Source of the DNA: an uncultured Peptococcaceae bacterium
GTDB lineage: Bacteria; Bacillota; Dehalobacteriia; UBA4068
NCBI GenBank assembly: GCA_949289995.1
Contig: CASEQE010000055.1
Location: 1-36,167 of the forward strand
DNA length: 36,167 bases
Direction of reading: 5' to 3'
The notes below the pieces were generated by a model. That model was not told the DNA's origin and made no database searches. It worked only from the letters and a program-made list of their open reading frames with translations. Positions 8,456 to 17,740 of the stretch are shown here, piece after piece (position 1 is the stretch's first letter; each line of letters opens with the position of its first letter). The position numbers and the translations under genes were made by a program.

Positions 8456-9850
8456 ATGGAAAAATTTGATTTGATGATTATCGGCGGCGGCCCCGGTGGT
8501 TATACGGCGGCGATACAGGCAGCCAAGCAGGATATGAAAGTGGCTTTGGCCGAACAATCTTTTTTGGGAGGCACTTGTTTGAACCGGGGTTGTATTCCCA
8601 CCAAAGCCCTGTTGCATGCTGGCGATACGCTGCAAAGTATGCAGCGCTGCGGGGATATGGGGCTGCATTGCGATGGGATTGGCTTTGATTTCAATGCCAT
8701 ACATGAATATAAAAATAGCATAGTGGAAGAATTGCGGCAAGGCGTAGCCGCTTTGCTTAAGGCCAATCATGTGACGGTATATTCCCAACATGCCCGTATC
8801 CTTGCTTCCGGATTGGCGATGGTTGCAGATGAGACAGTGGCAGCGGATAAAATCCTTATTGCCACCGGCTCCGCTCCCTCTTCATTATCCTTGCCAGGGG
8901 CGGATCATCCCTTGGTATGGAATAGCGATGATGTATTAAGTGGCGAAAAGCCTATTCCCAAACGGTTGATTATCGTTGGCGGCGGTGTAATAGGTGTGGA
9001 ATTTGCGACTATTTTTAATGATTTTGGAACAGAAGTGACGATTATAGAAAGTATGCCGCGAATTCTCGCCAATTTTGATAAATCTATTAGTCAAAATTTA
9101 AGTATGATTCTTAAAAAGCAAGGGATTGCCATTTATACCGATGCGCAGGTAGAGAAATTTATAGCCCAGGAACAGGAAATGCTCTGCTCTTTTAGCGCCA
9201 AGGGGCAAAGTCATGTTTGCCAAGCGGATGCAGTGATATTGGCCGTAGGCCGCCGGGCGGTATTAGAAGATTTGCTGGCGCCGGATCTGCAGTTGACGAT
9301 GAAACAGGGAAGAATTGTTACCGATGATCATTATCAAACTTCTTTACCCGGTATATACGCCATTGGCGACGTTCGTTTTGGTTCCAGCCAGTTGGCTCAT
9401 GGCGCTGCTGCCGAGGCTGTAAATATGACAAGATTGGCTGTGGGCAAACCGGCGCCATATGTTTTGGAAAACATTCCTTGTTGCGTTTATTGCCGCCCGG
9501 AAATTGCTAGTGTAGGTATAACGCCAGAGCAGGCCAAATCCCAAGGTTTGACAGTAGTAAGCGGCAAATATGTAATGAGCGGCAATGGGAAAACCCGCAT
9601 TGTTGGCGGCGAAAGAGGTTTTGTGCAGGTAACGGCGGAGGCTACTAGCGGCCGCCTGTTAGGGGCGCAATTGATGTGTGAACGGGCTACGGATATGGTA
9701 TTTGGTTTGACTACCGCCATTGCCAACCGGCTTACTGTGGAACAGGCATTGGCGGCCATTTATCCCCATCCTACTTTTAGCGAAGGGATAGACGAAGCTC
9801 TGGGGGATATTACCGGTTCTGCTACTCATATTTTGCCAAAACGTCGCTAA
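8456..9850 (+). CDS. lpdA: dihydrolipoyl dehydrogenase (glycine cleavage L protein)
   Basis: 464 aa. It reoxidises the dihydrolipoyl arm of GcvH and reduces NAD+. The FAD dinucleotide fold starts at IIGGGPGGYTAA, the redox-active disulfide is Cys41/Cys46 in GGTCLNRGCIPTKA, the NAD fold is at LIIVGGGVIGVEFA, and the C-terminal catalytic His lies in YPHPTFSEGIDEALGDI. There is no N-terminal lipoyl domain. An AAAGGAAAGGG ribosome site precedes the ATG. Its position at the end of the gcv operon marks it as the dedicated L protein, although one Lpd can serve several complexes. Confidence 0.96.
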   Translation: MEKFDLMIIGGGPGGYTAAIQAAKQDMKVALAEQSFLGGTCLNRGCIPTKALLHAGDTLQSMQRCGDMGLHCDGIGFDFNAIHEYKNSIVEELRQGVAALLKANHVTVYSQHARILASGLAMVADETVAADKILIATGSAPSSLSLPGADHPLVWNSDDVLSGEKPIPKRLIIVGGGVIGVEFATIFNDFGTEVTIIESMPRILANFDKSISQNLSMILKKQGIAIYTDAQVEKFIAQEQEMLCSFSAKGQSHVCQADAVILAVGRRAVLEDLLAPDLQLTMKQGRIVTDDHYQTSLPGIYAIGDVRFGSSQLAHGAAAEAVNMTRLAVGKPAPYVLENIPCCVYCRPEIASVGITPEQAKSQGLTVVSGKYVMSGNGKTRIVGGERGFVQVTAEATSGRLLGAQLMCERATDMVFGLTTAIANRLTVEQALAAIYPHPTFSEGIDEALGDITGSATHILPKRR

Positions 9851-9916
9851 ATTTTTGTGCAATCTGCTAAAAATCATAGGATTTATCATGATAAATTGCC
9901 TTTTTGGCTATATATA

Positions 9917-9946
9917 AAAAAAGACCCGGCTTTTGCCGGGTCTTTT
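9917..9946. terminator. rho-independent terminator after the gcv operon
   Basis: AAAAGACCCGGC and GCCGGGTCTTTT form a 12-bp perfect stem with a TTTT loop. A-rich and T-rich flanks make it usable from both strands. It ends the gcv transcript and may also serve the converging cobalamin operon. Confidence 0.92.
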
Positions 9947-10009
9947 GACAGGAAAGCATTGTGGTTTGTAAAAAATTGCATACAACATCGTTTGAACGAT
10001 GACAAATTG

Positions 10010-10528
10010 TTAGAACTCCACACCGCGTCGTGCGGGAATTCCCTGGTCAAAAGGATGTTTGATTTTGCGCATTTCCGTTACATAGTCTGCCAGTTCCAAC
10101 AATTCCGGGGAAGGATTACGTCCTGTAAGCACCAATTCCAGCTGTTCTGGTTTATTGATAATAAACTGGCGTAGTTCGTTTTCATTCACAACATTATATC
10201 TGCAGGCGGAAATTACTTCATCCAGAATCAACAGATCCATATTTTTCGCCTCTTGCAATACTTGTTGACACATGGCAGAATAATCTTTTTGCGCTTGTTG
10301 CTGCTGTTCCGGCGTCATTTTGTAGTAAAAACCTGGAACGGTGTGACAATGGGCGGTTTTTATATTGGGTAGTTGGTTTAGCTCTAAAATTTCGGAGGAC
10401 TCGCCGGATTTAAAAAACTGGCAAAATAGCACTTTTTTGCCGGCTCCTGCTGCACGGATAGCCAGTCCAACGGCGGCGGTGGTTTTACCTTTGCCATCCC
10501 CGCAATAAATATGTACCAATCCTCTCAC
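10010..10528 (-). CDS. cobO: cob(I)yrinic acid a,c-diamide adenosyltransferase
   Basis: 172 aa of the CobA/CobO/BtuR family. It transfers the 5'-deoxyadenosyl group of ATP to the reduced cobalt of the corrin. The P-loop GDGKGKTTAAVG is at the N-terminus, and the LLILDEVISAC and ELVLTGRNPSPELLELADYVTEM blocks are characteristic. The C-terminus HPFDQGIPARRGVEF is the family's usual end. It is the last gene of the cobalamin operon, three bases after cobyric acid synthase. Confidence 0.96.
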   Translation of the reverse strand: MRGLVHIYCGDGKGKTTAAVGLAIRAAGAGKKVLFCQFFKSGESSEILELNQLPNIKTAHCHTVPGFYYKMTPEQQQQAQKDYSAMCQQVLQEAKNMDLLILDEVISACRYNVVNENELRQFIINKPEQLELVLTGRNPSPELLELADYVTEMRKIKHPFDQGIPARRGVEF

Positions 10529-10531
10529 GTC

Positions 10532-11995
10532 TTACACCTCCCGACGTAAAATACGATAGACATAGTCCATATCTAAGCCTTGGCGCACAATATCCGCCAA
10601 TTTGTCATATTGCCGCTCTTTATATTCTTTCACGTCGAAACAATGTAATGCTTGTTCGTCGACGCCGATATGGCGGCATAACCCTTGTAAAACTCCATCT
10701 GCTACTTGAGGCGCATCGAAAATACCATGAATGTAGCTGCCATATACCGTTTTATCGCCTAAAAGCGGCGGCAATTTGGCCTGGCTTCGTCCCATATGGA
10801 TTTCATATCCTGCATAATCTAGGCCGTTCAATGAGGATAGCACGCCGCGCACGTCATGAAAGCGGCCCGCAGTCTGTTGTTGTACTTTTTGTCCTTGAAA
10901 TACGGTATCCATGTTTAAAAGCCCTATACCGGCGATTTCCGTTAAGCCGCTGGCTTCCACTTGATCGGGATCACTGATGGTTTGTCCCAGCATTTGATAG
11001 CCACCGCAAATACCAAAAATAATTTTTCCTGCGGCGGCCGCTTTTTGAATGGCTGCTTCCAAGCCATTTTGCCGTAGCCAAATCAAATCGGCAATGGTGC
11101 TTTTGGTTCCGGGTATGATAATCATATCCGGGTTATGTAGATCCGCTACCCGTTCCACATAACGAACAGACACGTTATCATAACGTTCAAAAGGACTAAA
11201 ATCGGTGAAATTTGAGATGCGTGGTAAGCGGATGATTGCAATATCTACCAATTTACGGGCTTTATTTTGCGTAAACCGTTCACTTAGACTATCTTCATCA
11301 TCAATATCTACGTGGGTATAGGGAATAACTCCCAATACTGGTACCCCACATAATTCTGCTAATTTTTCCAGACCAGGTTGCAAAATTTGCCGTTGTCCAC
11401 GGAATTTATTAACGATGGTTCCTTTGATACGCCGGCGTTCTGCTTCTGTCATTAGGGCGATAGTACCATAAAGCTGAGCAAAAACGCCGCCACGATCAAT
11501 ATCTCCCACCAACAAAACCGGGGCGTCAACCATTTCCGCCAGCCCCATATTGACAATATCATCTTCTTTTAGATTGATTTCCGCAGGGCTGCCGGCGCCT
11601 TCGATTACGATAATATCAAAAGCGGTGTTTAGGCTTTCGTAGGCTTGTAAAATGGCGGGAACATAGTCCTGTTTGCGGCGATAGTATTCTTCCGCCGTCA
11701 TATTGCCTTGCACTTGGCCGTTGACGATTACTTGGCTGCCCACGTCGGTGGTGGGTTTTAAAAGAATGGGGTTCATTCTTACATCCGGTAATAAGCCTGC
11801 TGCTTCCGCTTGCGCTACTTGGGCGCGTCCCATTTCACCACCGTCTTTCGTGACAAAGGAGTTTAACGCCATATTCTGACTTTTAAAGGGGGCGACCCGA
11901 TAGCCGTCCTGTTTGAATATACGGCATAAACCGGCGGTTAGCAAACTTTTTCCTGCATTGGACATGGTGCCTTGAATCATTATATTTTTTGCCAT
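10532..11995 (-). CDS. cobQ: cobyric acid synthase
   Basis: 487 aa from the ATG at 11995, which follows AAAAAGGAGTAACT; the reading frame continues upstream to 12118 without a comparable ribosome site. CobQ/CbiP amidates positions b, d, e and g of adenosylcobyrinic acid a,c-diamide using glutamine and ATP. The N-terminal half is a dethiobiotin-synthetase-like ATPase (GTMSNAGKSLLTAGLCR, FKSQNMALNSFVT). The C-terminal half is a class I glutamine amidotransferase with the nucleophile Cys in FGICGGYQMLG and the catalytic His in GSYIHGIFD. Follows the CbiJ-E-T fusion after 61 bp. Confidence 0.96.
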   Translation of the reverse strand: MAKNIMIQGTMSNAGKSLLTAGLCRIFKQDGYRVAPFKSQNMALNSFVTKDGGEMGRAQVAQAEAAGLLPDVRMNPILLKPTTDVGSQVIVNGQVQGNMTAEEYYRRKQDYVPAILQAYESLNTAFDIIVIEGAGSPAEINLKEDDIVNMGLAEMVDAPVLLVGDIDRGGVFAQLYGTIALMTEAERRRIKGTIVNKFRGQRQILQPGLEKLAELCGVPVLGVIPYTHVDIDDEDSLSERFTQNKARKLVDIAIIRLPRISNFTDFSPFERYDNVSVRYVERVADLHNPDMIIIPGTKSTIADLIWLRQNGLEAAIQKAAAAGKIIFGICGGYQMLGQTISDPDQVEASGLTEIAGIGLLNMDTVFQGQKVQQQTAGRFHDVRGVLSSLNGLDYAGYEIHMGRSQAKLPPLLGDKTVYGSYIHGIFDAPQVADGVLQGLCRHIGVDEQALHCFDVKEYKERQYDKLADIVRQGLDMDYVYRILRREV

Positions 11996-12056
11996 AGTTA
12001 CTCCTTTTTCCATTGCTTTATATTTTATGCTCCCGCCAATCCCTTGGTTAGCTATT

Positions 12057-14114
12057 CTATTGATGAGGGGAGTTGGAGCATGATTTGAACAGGGGGTATT
12101 GTTTGCCGTTTTGTCCACTGTCGCTGTTGGCGGTTGTGCCTGCGCCTTGCATAGTAAAGATATAAACCGGATTTTGCGCTGTCATTAAATGATATGCGCC
12201 GGCAGTTTTACCATAGGCCACATTTAAACACACCACATCGGTTGCCGAAAAAGAAAACTCTGCTAAACAAGCGGTTAGCGCAGCAATGGATTCCAGGGTA
12301 ACCGCTGTGGCTACAATACGTGCTTGCGGATTTTTGGTCAACACCAAGTCAATGATTTGCGACATGTTGCCGGAGCTACCGCCTATGAATACATGGGTGG
12401 GGGTAGGTAAATTTTGACAAGCTTCTGGTGCGCGGCCGTGGAGGATACTGATGTTGTTTGCAGAAAACAGCTGTTGATTTTGTTGTAGCAAATCGATGGC
12501 TTTCTCATTTTGTTCCACTGCATAAACATGACCACGTTTAGATTGCAGGGCCATTTCAATTGTGACGGAGCCGGTTCCTGCGCCAATATCCCAACATATT
12601 GCTGCCTGCGTGAGCTGTAGCTTGGATAAACATACGGAGCGTACTTCGCTTTTGGTCATGGGAATCATCCCTTTTTCGCTGCTGCCCCGTTGAAAGGCCT
12701 GATCCGGCAGACCATGGGTTACCACGGCATCGGGTTGTGGATTTTCGATCAGGACAACGCTTAACGGGTCATAGCTTCCCTGGGCCAGTTCGGCGGCGGT
12801 ACCGGTGATAATTTTTTCTTGCGGGTAGCTCAAACGTTGCCCGACGCTGAGGCGGACATGGCCCAAACCGGCATTTGCCAAAGCATGGCATAAGTCCTGA
12901 ACGCCATGTTCTCCGCCAACCAAAGCAAATACCCGGGGATTGGCACGAATATCCGGTATGATATCATGATCTCGGCCATGAATGCTGACAGGTAGCACAT
13001 CCTCATAAGAGGTTTGCAGGCGGGCGCATAAGTAAACCAGAGAACTTAGGCCGGGCAAGACGTTTACCTGATAATTTTTTAGCAGAGGCAGCAATTTTTT
13101 TGCACCGCTGAAGAAACCGGTATCTCCGGACATAATCACGGTAAAACGCTGAAAACCGATATGCTTTTCAATATAGTCGGCAATGATATCCGGAGCAACC
13201 GCTGCAAATAAGGTTTGTCCGGGATGGGCTTTGGCTTGCAGCATGCGTTTGGCTCCGATCAGACAATCAGCTTGTTCAATTGCCTGTGCAACTTCTTTGG
13301 TAACGGCATTGGCATTGCCCGGTCCGATTCCAACAATGGTAATATGAGGCATAGGGGAAAGTTGAAAATCTGTCCATAATCTTTGTATCATCTGGTTATA
13401 AGATAACCCTGTTTCTTGTTTAGGACGGCCAATTACGATTAACTCCGCGCCGGTTTCCATTGCTGCCGCTGCTTTTTCGGCAAAGCCGCCGGCAAGCCCG
13501 CAGTCTTTGGTTACCAGATAATTGCAGTTCAAAGATTGCAGCATAGCTACATTCATTTCTTTGGAAAACGGCCCTTGCATGGCAATGATATGGTCTGGTT
13601 TGAGCCCGGTATCACGGCAGGCGGTCAAAGATGTTTCCATCGGTAAGACTCGGGCATATACCCTTTGCGCAAAATTGTCAATTTGTGCATAGTGTTTTAA
13701 ATCCTTGCTGCCGGTTGTTAGCAGAATATTGCCTTGCTTGGCGCTTAAATAGCCAATGGCTTCTTCAATATCGGCTACAAAAACGGTTCCAGCCGGGGCT
13801 TCTCCTGCTTCTCGCAGTAGACGCAGATATTTGTTTTGCAGCTTACGACAAGCTGTCTGAATGTTTTCGGTAATTTGGGAGGCATAGGGATGGGTGGCGT
13901 CAATTACCAGATCAAAGCTGTTTTCAGCCAATAAATTCTGAATATCTAGCAGCTCCAATGGTCCGGTCAAAACGGTTAGATTTTTGCTGTCAGGCAAATA
14001 AGCTTCCCCATATGCTGTAGCCACGCAGACGGTAAGGGCAACCGGTTGCGTGGAGAGAAATTCTGTTAAAGTCCGGCCTTCCTTAGTGCCGGCAAATAAG
14101 CAAAATTTATACAT
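12057..14114 (-). CDS. trifunctional CbiJ-CbiE-CbiT fusion: precorrin-6A reductase, C5- and C15-methyltransferase/decarboxylase
   Basis: 685 aa with three complete enzymes in series. Residues 1-253 are CbiJ/CobK, the cobalt-precorrin-6A reductase (LFAGTKEGR, IDATHPYA at 71-78, TTGSKDL, VTKDCG). Residues 255-475 are CbiE, the C5-methyltransferase, opening with a fresh MPHITIVGIGPGN and containing IMSGDTGFFSGAKKLL. Residues 482-685 are CbiT, the C15-methyltransferase and decarboxylase, with SAM motif CWDIGAGTGSV (507-517). CbiE-CbiT (CobL) fusions are common; adding CbiJ in front is less familiar to me. The three steps are consecutive in ring modification, so the fusion may channel intermediates. 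The start overlaps the cbiH stop by 8 bp. Confidence 0.93.
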   Translation of the reverse strand: MYKFCLFAGTKEGRTLTEFLSTQPVALTVCVATAYGEAYLPDSKNLTVLTGPLELLDIQNLLAENSFDLVIDATHPYASQITENIQTACRKLQNKYLRLLREAGEAPAGTVFVADIEEAIGYLSAKQGNILLTTGSKDLKHYAQIDNFAQRVYARVLPMETSLTACRDTGLKPDHIIAMQGPFSKEMNVAMLQSLNCNYLVTKDCGLAGGFAEKAAAAMETGAELIVIGRPKQETGLSYNQMIQRLWTDFQLSPMPHITIVGIGPGNANAVTKEVAQAIEQADCLIGAKRMLQAKAHPGQTLFAAVAPDIIADYIEKHIGFQRFTVIMSGDTGFFSGAKKLLPLLKNYQVNVLPGLSSLVYLCARLQTSYEDVLPVSIHGRDHDIIPDIRANPRVFALVGGEHGVQDLCHALANAGLGHVRLSVGQRLSYPQEKIITGTAAELAQGSYDPLSVVLIENPQPDAVVTHGLPDQAFQRGSSEKGMIPMTKSEVRSVCLSKLQLTQAAICWDIGAGTGSVTIEMALQSKRGHVYAVEQNEKAIDLLQQNQQLFSANNISILHGRAPEACQNLPTPTHVFIGGSSGNMSQIIDLVLTKNPQARIVATAVTLESIAALTACLAEFSFSATDVVCLNVAYGKTAGAYHLMTAQNPVYIFTMQGAGTTANSDSGQNGKQYPLFKSCSNSPHQ

Positions 14115-14838
14115 CGCGGTATCCTCTGGGCGTAATCATTTTGTTTCCCAAGGCCAAGGTGCTGGCATTGCCAATAAAAACGGTGCAAAACATATCTACA
14201 TCTGCATTTCGCAGTTCTTCCAATGTTAGGATGGCTATGCTCTCTCCCGGACGGCCAATATTTCTGCATATGCCACAGATTCGTTGGCCGGGCAAATGGC
14301 GTAGTAAAATATCACAGGCATGGCGCAAATGATCCGGTCTGCCATGACTGGCGGGATTGTATAAAACTATGGACAAGTCTGCCTGAGCAGCGGCTTCCAG
14401 TCGTTGTTGAATTTTATCCCAAGGGGTTAAACGGTCGCTTAGGCTAATGACGGCAAAATCATGAGTCAAAGGAGCGCCCAACAATGCGCCGCCGCTGCAG
14501 GCAGCGGTAAGACCAGGGATAACCTCGATTTGAGGTTCTTGTTTTTCTCCCCGCAGTTGATAAATCAGGGAAGCCATCCCATAGATACCGCTGTCTCCTG
14601 AACAAATCATGGCTGTGGTTTTACCTGCCGCCGCCTGATCCAAAGCAATTTGACAGCGTTGTGCTTCTTTGGTCATTGGTGTGGTCATAAAAGTTTTATC
14701 GGGATACAAATCTTTGATTAAATCCACATAAACATGATAACCAATTATAATATCGCAGGAACGAAGGGCTTTGTCAGCCCGAATCGTCATGGATTCAGCA
14801 TTTCCCGGGCCAATGCCCACAACAAATAATTTATTCAA
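14107..14838 (-). CDS. cbiH: cobalt-precorrin-3B C17-methyltransferase
   Basis: 243 aa, a SAM-dependent tetrapyrrole methylase (CobJ/CbiH) that methylates C17 and drives ring contraction in the anaerobic route. Family blocks are VVGIGPGNAESMTIRA at the N-terminus, IIGYHVYVDLI, ICSGDSGIYGMASLIYQL and VIPGLTAACSGGALLGAPL with the HDFAVISLSD that distinguishes CbiH. The stand-alone size shows no fusion to the ferredoxin-like domain seen in some CobJ/CbiH proteins. It overlaps both neighbours by 8 bp. Confidence 0.95.
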   Translation of the reverse strand: MNKLFVVGIGPGNAESMTIRADKALRSCDIIIGYHVYVDLIKDLYPDKTFMTTPMTKEAQRCQIALDQAAAGKTTAMICSGDSGIYGMASLIYQLRGEKQEPQIEVIPGLTAACSGGALLGAPLTHDFAVISLSDRLTPWDKIQQRLEAAAQADLSIVLYNPASHGRPDHLRHACDILLRHLPGQRICGICRNIGRPGESIAILTLEELRNADVDMFCTVFIGNASTLALGNKMITPRGYRDV

Positions 14839-15850
14839 AGTACACCTCCAAATTTTCTGCCGCTATGGCGATGGTTACCCCCTGTATTGCCGTTTTGGCA
14901 ACAATCAAATCCGCGGCGCCTACCATGGCCGCCCGTTCGCAAACGGTATCTACGCCGGTTATGGAATGAACAAAAGGGGAAGACGAAAAATCTCCTTGGA
15001 TTTGTAGCAGTTGTTCCTTGGAGTAAAAAGCAAGGGGCAAGCCGTTTTGCCGGCAATATTCCAATAAGCCTTGTTCATCGGCTTTTAATTGAATCGAGGC
15101 AACCTGTTTTACGCCTCGTATATCGATTGCATGCCGTTCCAATGTTTGCTCTACCGCATAGGCGATGGCGGCGGCGGAAACGCCCCGCCGGCAACCGATG
15201 CCCAGATGTAGAATGGGCGGAATAATACGCAATGTTTGCTGGAAGGGCTTTTTTTTGTAGTAACCAATATAAATCCCTACATCACCGCTATTTTGGCAGA
15301 CAAGGCCGTTGGGATAGGCGGTGGCCACGGAAAAATCGCAGCAAAACGCCACATCTCTTTCTAAAATCGTTGCGGAAACGGTTTTGGCCAGATCCATACG
15401 GTCGATGATAAAACCATGTTTGGTTGCCCATGTATCCACTGAAAAACGACGGTTGATATCCGTTGCTGTGGTGATGGTGGCAATGGCTCCCAAATAGGCC
15501 GCCAGGCGCCTGGCTAAATCATTGGCGCCGCCAATATGGCCTGCCAGCAACGGAATGACAAAACCTGCCAGTTCATCTATAACCACTGTAGCTGGGTCCG
15601 TGCGTTTATCTCGAATATGCGGCGCAATCTGGCGTACGGCAATACCGCAAGCGCCTACAAAAATCATAGCGTCTGCCCAGGTAAAACAGTTTCCATAAAA
15701 ATCTTTTTCCGGTTTGCCAATGACCTGAAATCCCGGCAGCAATAATCTTTCCACGGTAAATGCGCGTACATGATCTTCCGCAAAAAAAGAAAAAATTCGC
15801 TGAGCGGTTTTGCAACCCTGCCGGCTGTAGGCAAATATAGCTACGTTCAT
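14831..15850 (-). CDS. cbiG: cobalt-precorrin-5A hydrolase
   Basis: 339 aa from the ATG at 15850, which overlaps the cbiF stop as ATGA and follows GGGAGG; the frame runs further upstream inside cbiF. CbiG opens the ring-A delta-lactone and releases acetaldehyde. The N-terminal and middle domains show GACGIAVRQIAPHI and DPATVVIDELAGFVIPLLAGHIGGAN, and the C-terminal CobE-like domain shows GIGCRRGVSAAAIAYAVEQ and SPFVHSITGVDTVCERAAM. CbiG is diagnostic for the anaerobic, early-cobalt pathway. Confidence 0.95.
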   Translation of the reverse strand: MNVAIFAYSRQGCKTAQRIFSFFAEDHVRAFTVERLLLPGFQVIGKPEKDFYGNCFTWADAMIFVGACGIAVRQIAPHIRDKRTDPATVVIDELAGFVIPLLAGHIGGANDLARRLAAYLGAIATITTATDINRRFSVDTWATKHGFIIDRMDLAKTVSATILERDVAFCCDFSVATAYPNGLVCQNSGDVGIYIGYYKKKPFQQTLRIIPPILHLGIGCRRGVSAAAIAYAVEQTLERHAIDIRGVKQVASIQLKADEQGLLEYCRQNGLPLAFYSKEQLLQIQGDFSSSPFVHSITGVDTVCERAAMVGAADLIVAKTAIQGVTIAIAAENLEVYFE

Positions 15851-16602
15851 TCCGTAGCCTCCCGGTATTCCGTGCTGAATCCGGGATGATATAACATGGA
15901 ACGCAGATAGTGATCGCCCATGCAATTGCCGACAATAATCAAGGAAGTTTTAGTCAATTGGTTTTTGGTTACTGTTTCATGCAAAGTGCCAACCGTGCAG
16001 TGGAAGATTTTTTGTTCCGGCCAGGTGGCTTTATATACCACAGCAACCGGCGTATCTTTATCATATCCTCCCGCCAGCAAATCCTCTTGCAGTTCTTTTG
16101 TAAGCGATGTACTTAAAAACAGAACCATGGTAGCCTGATGTGTTGCCAAAGAACGAATGGATTCCCGTTCTGGAACAGGAGTTTTACCAGCACTACGGGT
16201 GATGATTACTGTTTGGCTGACGTCTGGCGCGGTGTATTCTGTTTTTAGTGCGGCAGCGGCGCCACAAAATGAGCTTACTCCTGGGCATACGTCGTAGGCT
16301 ATGGATAGCTTATCCAATTCGGCAAATTGTTCTTTGACGGCTCCATAAATACTGCTGTCACCGGTATGCAGCCGTACGACGTTTTGACCTTTTGCTTCCG
16401 CCGCCTTCATCACGTCCAACACTTGTTCCAGTGTCATTTGGGCGCTATTATGTATTTCACAACCGCTTTTTGTATAGGAGAGGAGCTGCGGATTTACCAA
16501 AGATCCGGCATATATTACCACATCAGCTTCCTGTAAAAGACGGGCCCCTCTTACCGTAATCAAATCAACCGCGCCGCTGCCGGCGCCTACAAAGTGTATC
16601 AT
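15847..16602 (-). CDS. cbiF: cobalt-precorrin-4 C11-methyltransferase
   Basis: 251 aa. It adds the C11 methyl group from SAM. The N-terminus MIHFVGAGSGAVDLITVRG and the following VVIYAGSLVNPQLL are the CobM/CbiF signature; RLHTGDSSIYGAVKEQ and CPGVSSFCGAAAALKTEYT are the substrate and SAM pocket blocks. Three bases separate it from cbiD, and its stop overlaps cbiG by four. Confidence 0.96.
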   Translation of the reverse strand: MIHFVGAGSGAVDLITVRGARLLQEADVVIYAGSLVNPQLLSYTKSGCEIHNSAQMTLEQVLDVMKAAEAKGQNVVRLHTGDSSIYGAVKEQFAELDKLSIAYDVCPGVSSFCGAAAALKTEYTAPDVSQTVIITRSAGKTPVPERESIRSLATHQATMVLFLSTSLTKELQEDLLAGGYDKDTPVAVVYKATWPEQKIFHCTVGTLHETVTKNQLTKTSLIIVGNCMGDHYLRSMLYHPGFSTEYREATE

Positions 16603-16605
16603 GTG

Positions 16606-17733
16606 TCATTCCTCCATAAATTGTCTTAATAGATGATTGGCATTGGCGGTTTGTCCTAGTATACCATATTTTTTTGAAAAAATAATCACCCCGGTTTCCA
16701 TAGGTTCCCCTCGACGTTGCAAATGTTCCTCCACAGCCGCCACAATTCTTTCAATAGTTGGGGTAAACAGGCCTGTTTGTTGCAGAATCCGTAAAGCATC
16801 ATCGCAGGCAACACAGTTGAGAATTTCTGCTGCGTCGTTGGCATATATGCCGCAAGCAGCCCCATGAGCAGCTAAAATTTCCATACGGCAATCGCCGTAT
16901 TTGGAATGGGTATTCATCATGCCGCCGGCAATTTTTACCAATTTGCCAATATGCCCCACCAAAAGAACTCCACGAAAGCCAATTTCTTTACACAGATCTA
17001 AGGCATCGCCAATAAAATTGGCTGATTGTACTGCCTGTTCTGGGTTTAAGGCCAATCCCATGCGGATAAAATCTGTACCGTAATTGCCAGGTGTCAGTAG
17101 TGCATAAGTTGCGCCATTGGCATAACGTTGTTTCAGCTCTACGGAAATGGTATCTACCAAAGCCTGTTCGCTCATGGGTTCCACAATGCCGCTGGTACCG
17201 AGAATAGAAATACCGCCGATAATACCCAAACGGGGATTAAAAGTCTTTTTTGCCAGCTCTTTACCTTGGGGTACGGAAATAATAACCGAAAGACCGCCGT
17301 TATAATCCAGGGTGCGGCAAACTTCCGCTACGTTTTCTTGAATCATTTTGCGTGGAACGGTATTGATGGCAGCCGCGCCAACCGGTTGATCTAAGCCTAG
17401 TTTCATTACCCGTCCCACGCCTATACCACCGTCGATTTGTATGCCATCCCTATCAGAAAAGGATACGCTGGCCACAATATGGGCGCCAGTGGTTATGTCC
17501 GGATCGTCTCCGCCATCTTTGGCAATGGCGCAGGAAACCATTTGTTCTTGCTTGTGAATATCCAAAACTTTTAATTGTAGGAGAATACCTTTTGGCGTCA
17601 GCAAAGATACCTGTTCTTTGGTTGAGCCGGTTAGCAGCATCCAAGCGGCGGCTTTTGCTGCGGCAGCGGCGCAGCTGCCGGTGGTATAGCCCAAACGCAA
17701 TCGTTTTCCACCTTTGATTATGAATTCATCCAT
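16606..17733 (-). CDS. cbiD: cobalt-precorrin-5B C1-methyltransferase
   Basis: 375 aa, full length. CbiD adds the C1 methyl group and is found only with the anaerobic pathway. Characteristic blocks: RLGYTTGSCAAAAAKAAAWML, AKDGGDDPDITTGAHI, GVGRVMKLGLDQPVGAAAINTVPRKMI (shown in parts: GIGVGRVMKLGL and PVGAAAINTVPR) and GTSGIVEPMSEQALVD. It is placed between cbiC and cbiF with gaps of seven and three bases, so it is part of the same transcript. Confidence 0.96.
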   Translation of the reverse strand: MDEFIIKGGKRLRLGYTTGSCAAAAAKAAAWMLLTGSTKEQVSLLTPKGILLQLKVLDIHKQEQMVSCAIAKDGGDDPDITTGAHIVASVSFSDRDGIQIDGGIGVGRVMKLGLDQPVGAAAINTVPRKMIQENVAEVCRTLDYNGGLSVIISVPQGKELAKKTFNPRLGIIGGISILGTSGIVEPMSEQALVDTISVELKQRYANGATYALLTPGNYGTDFIRMGLALNPEQAVQSANFIGDALDLCKEIGFRGVLLVGHIGKLVKIAGGMMNTHSKYGDCRMEILAAHGAACGIYANDAAEILNCVACDDALRILQQTGLFTPTIERIVAAVEEHLQRRGEPMETGVIIFSKKYGILGQTANANHLLRQFMEE

Positions 17734-17740
17734 AGCCGCT

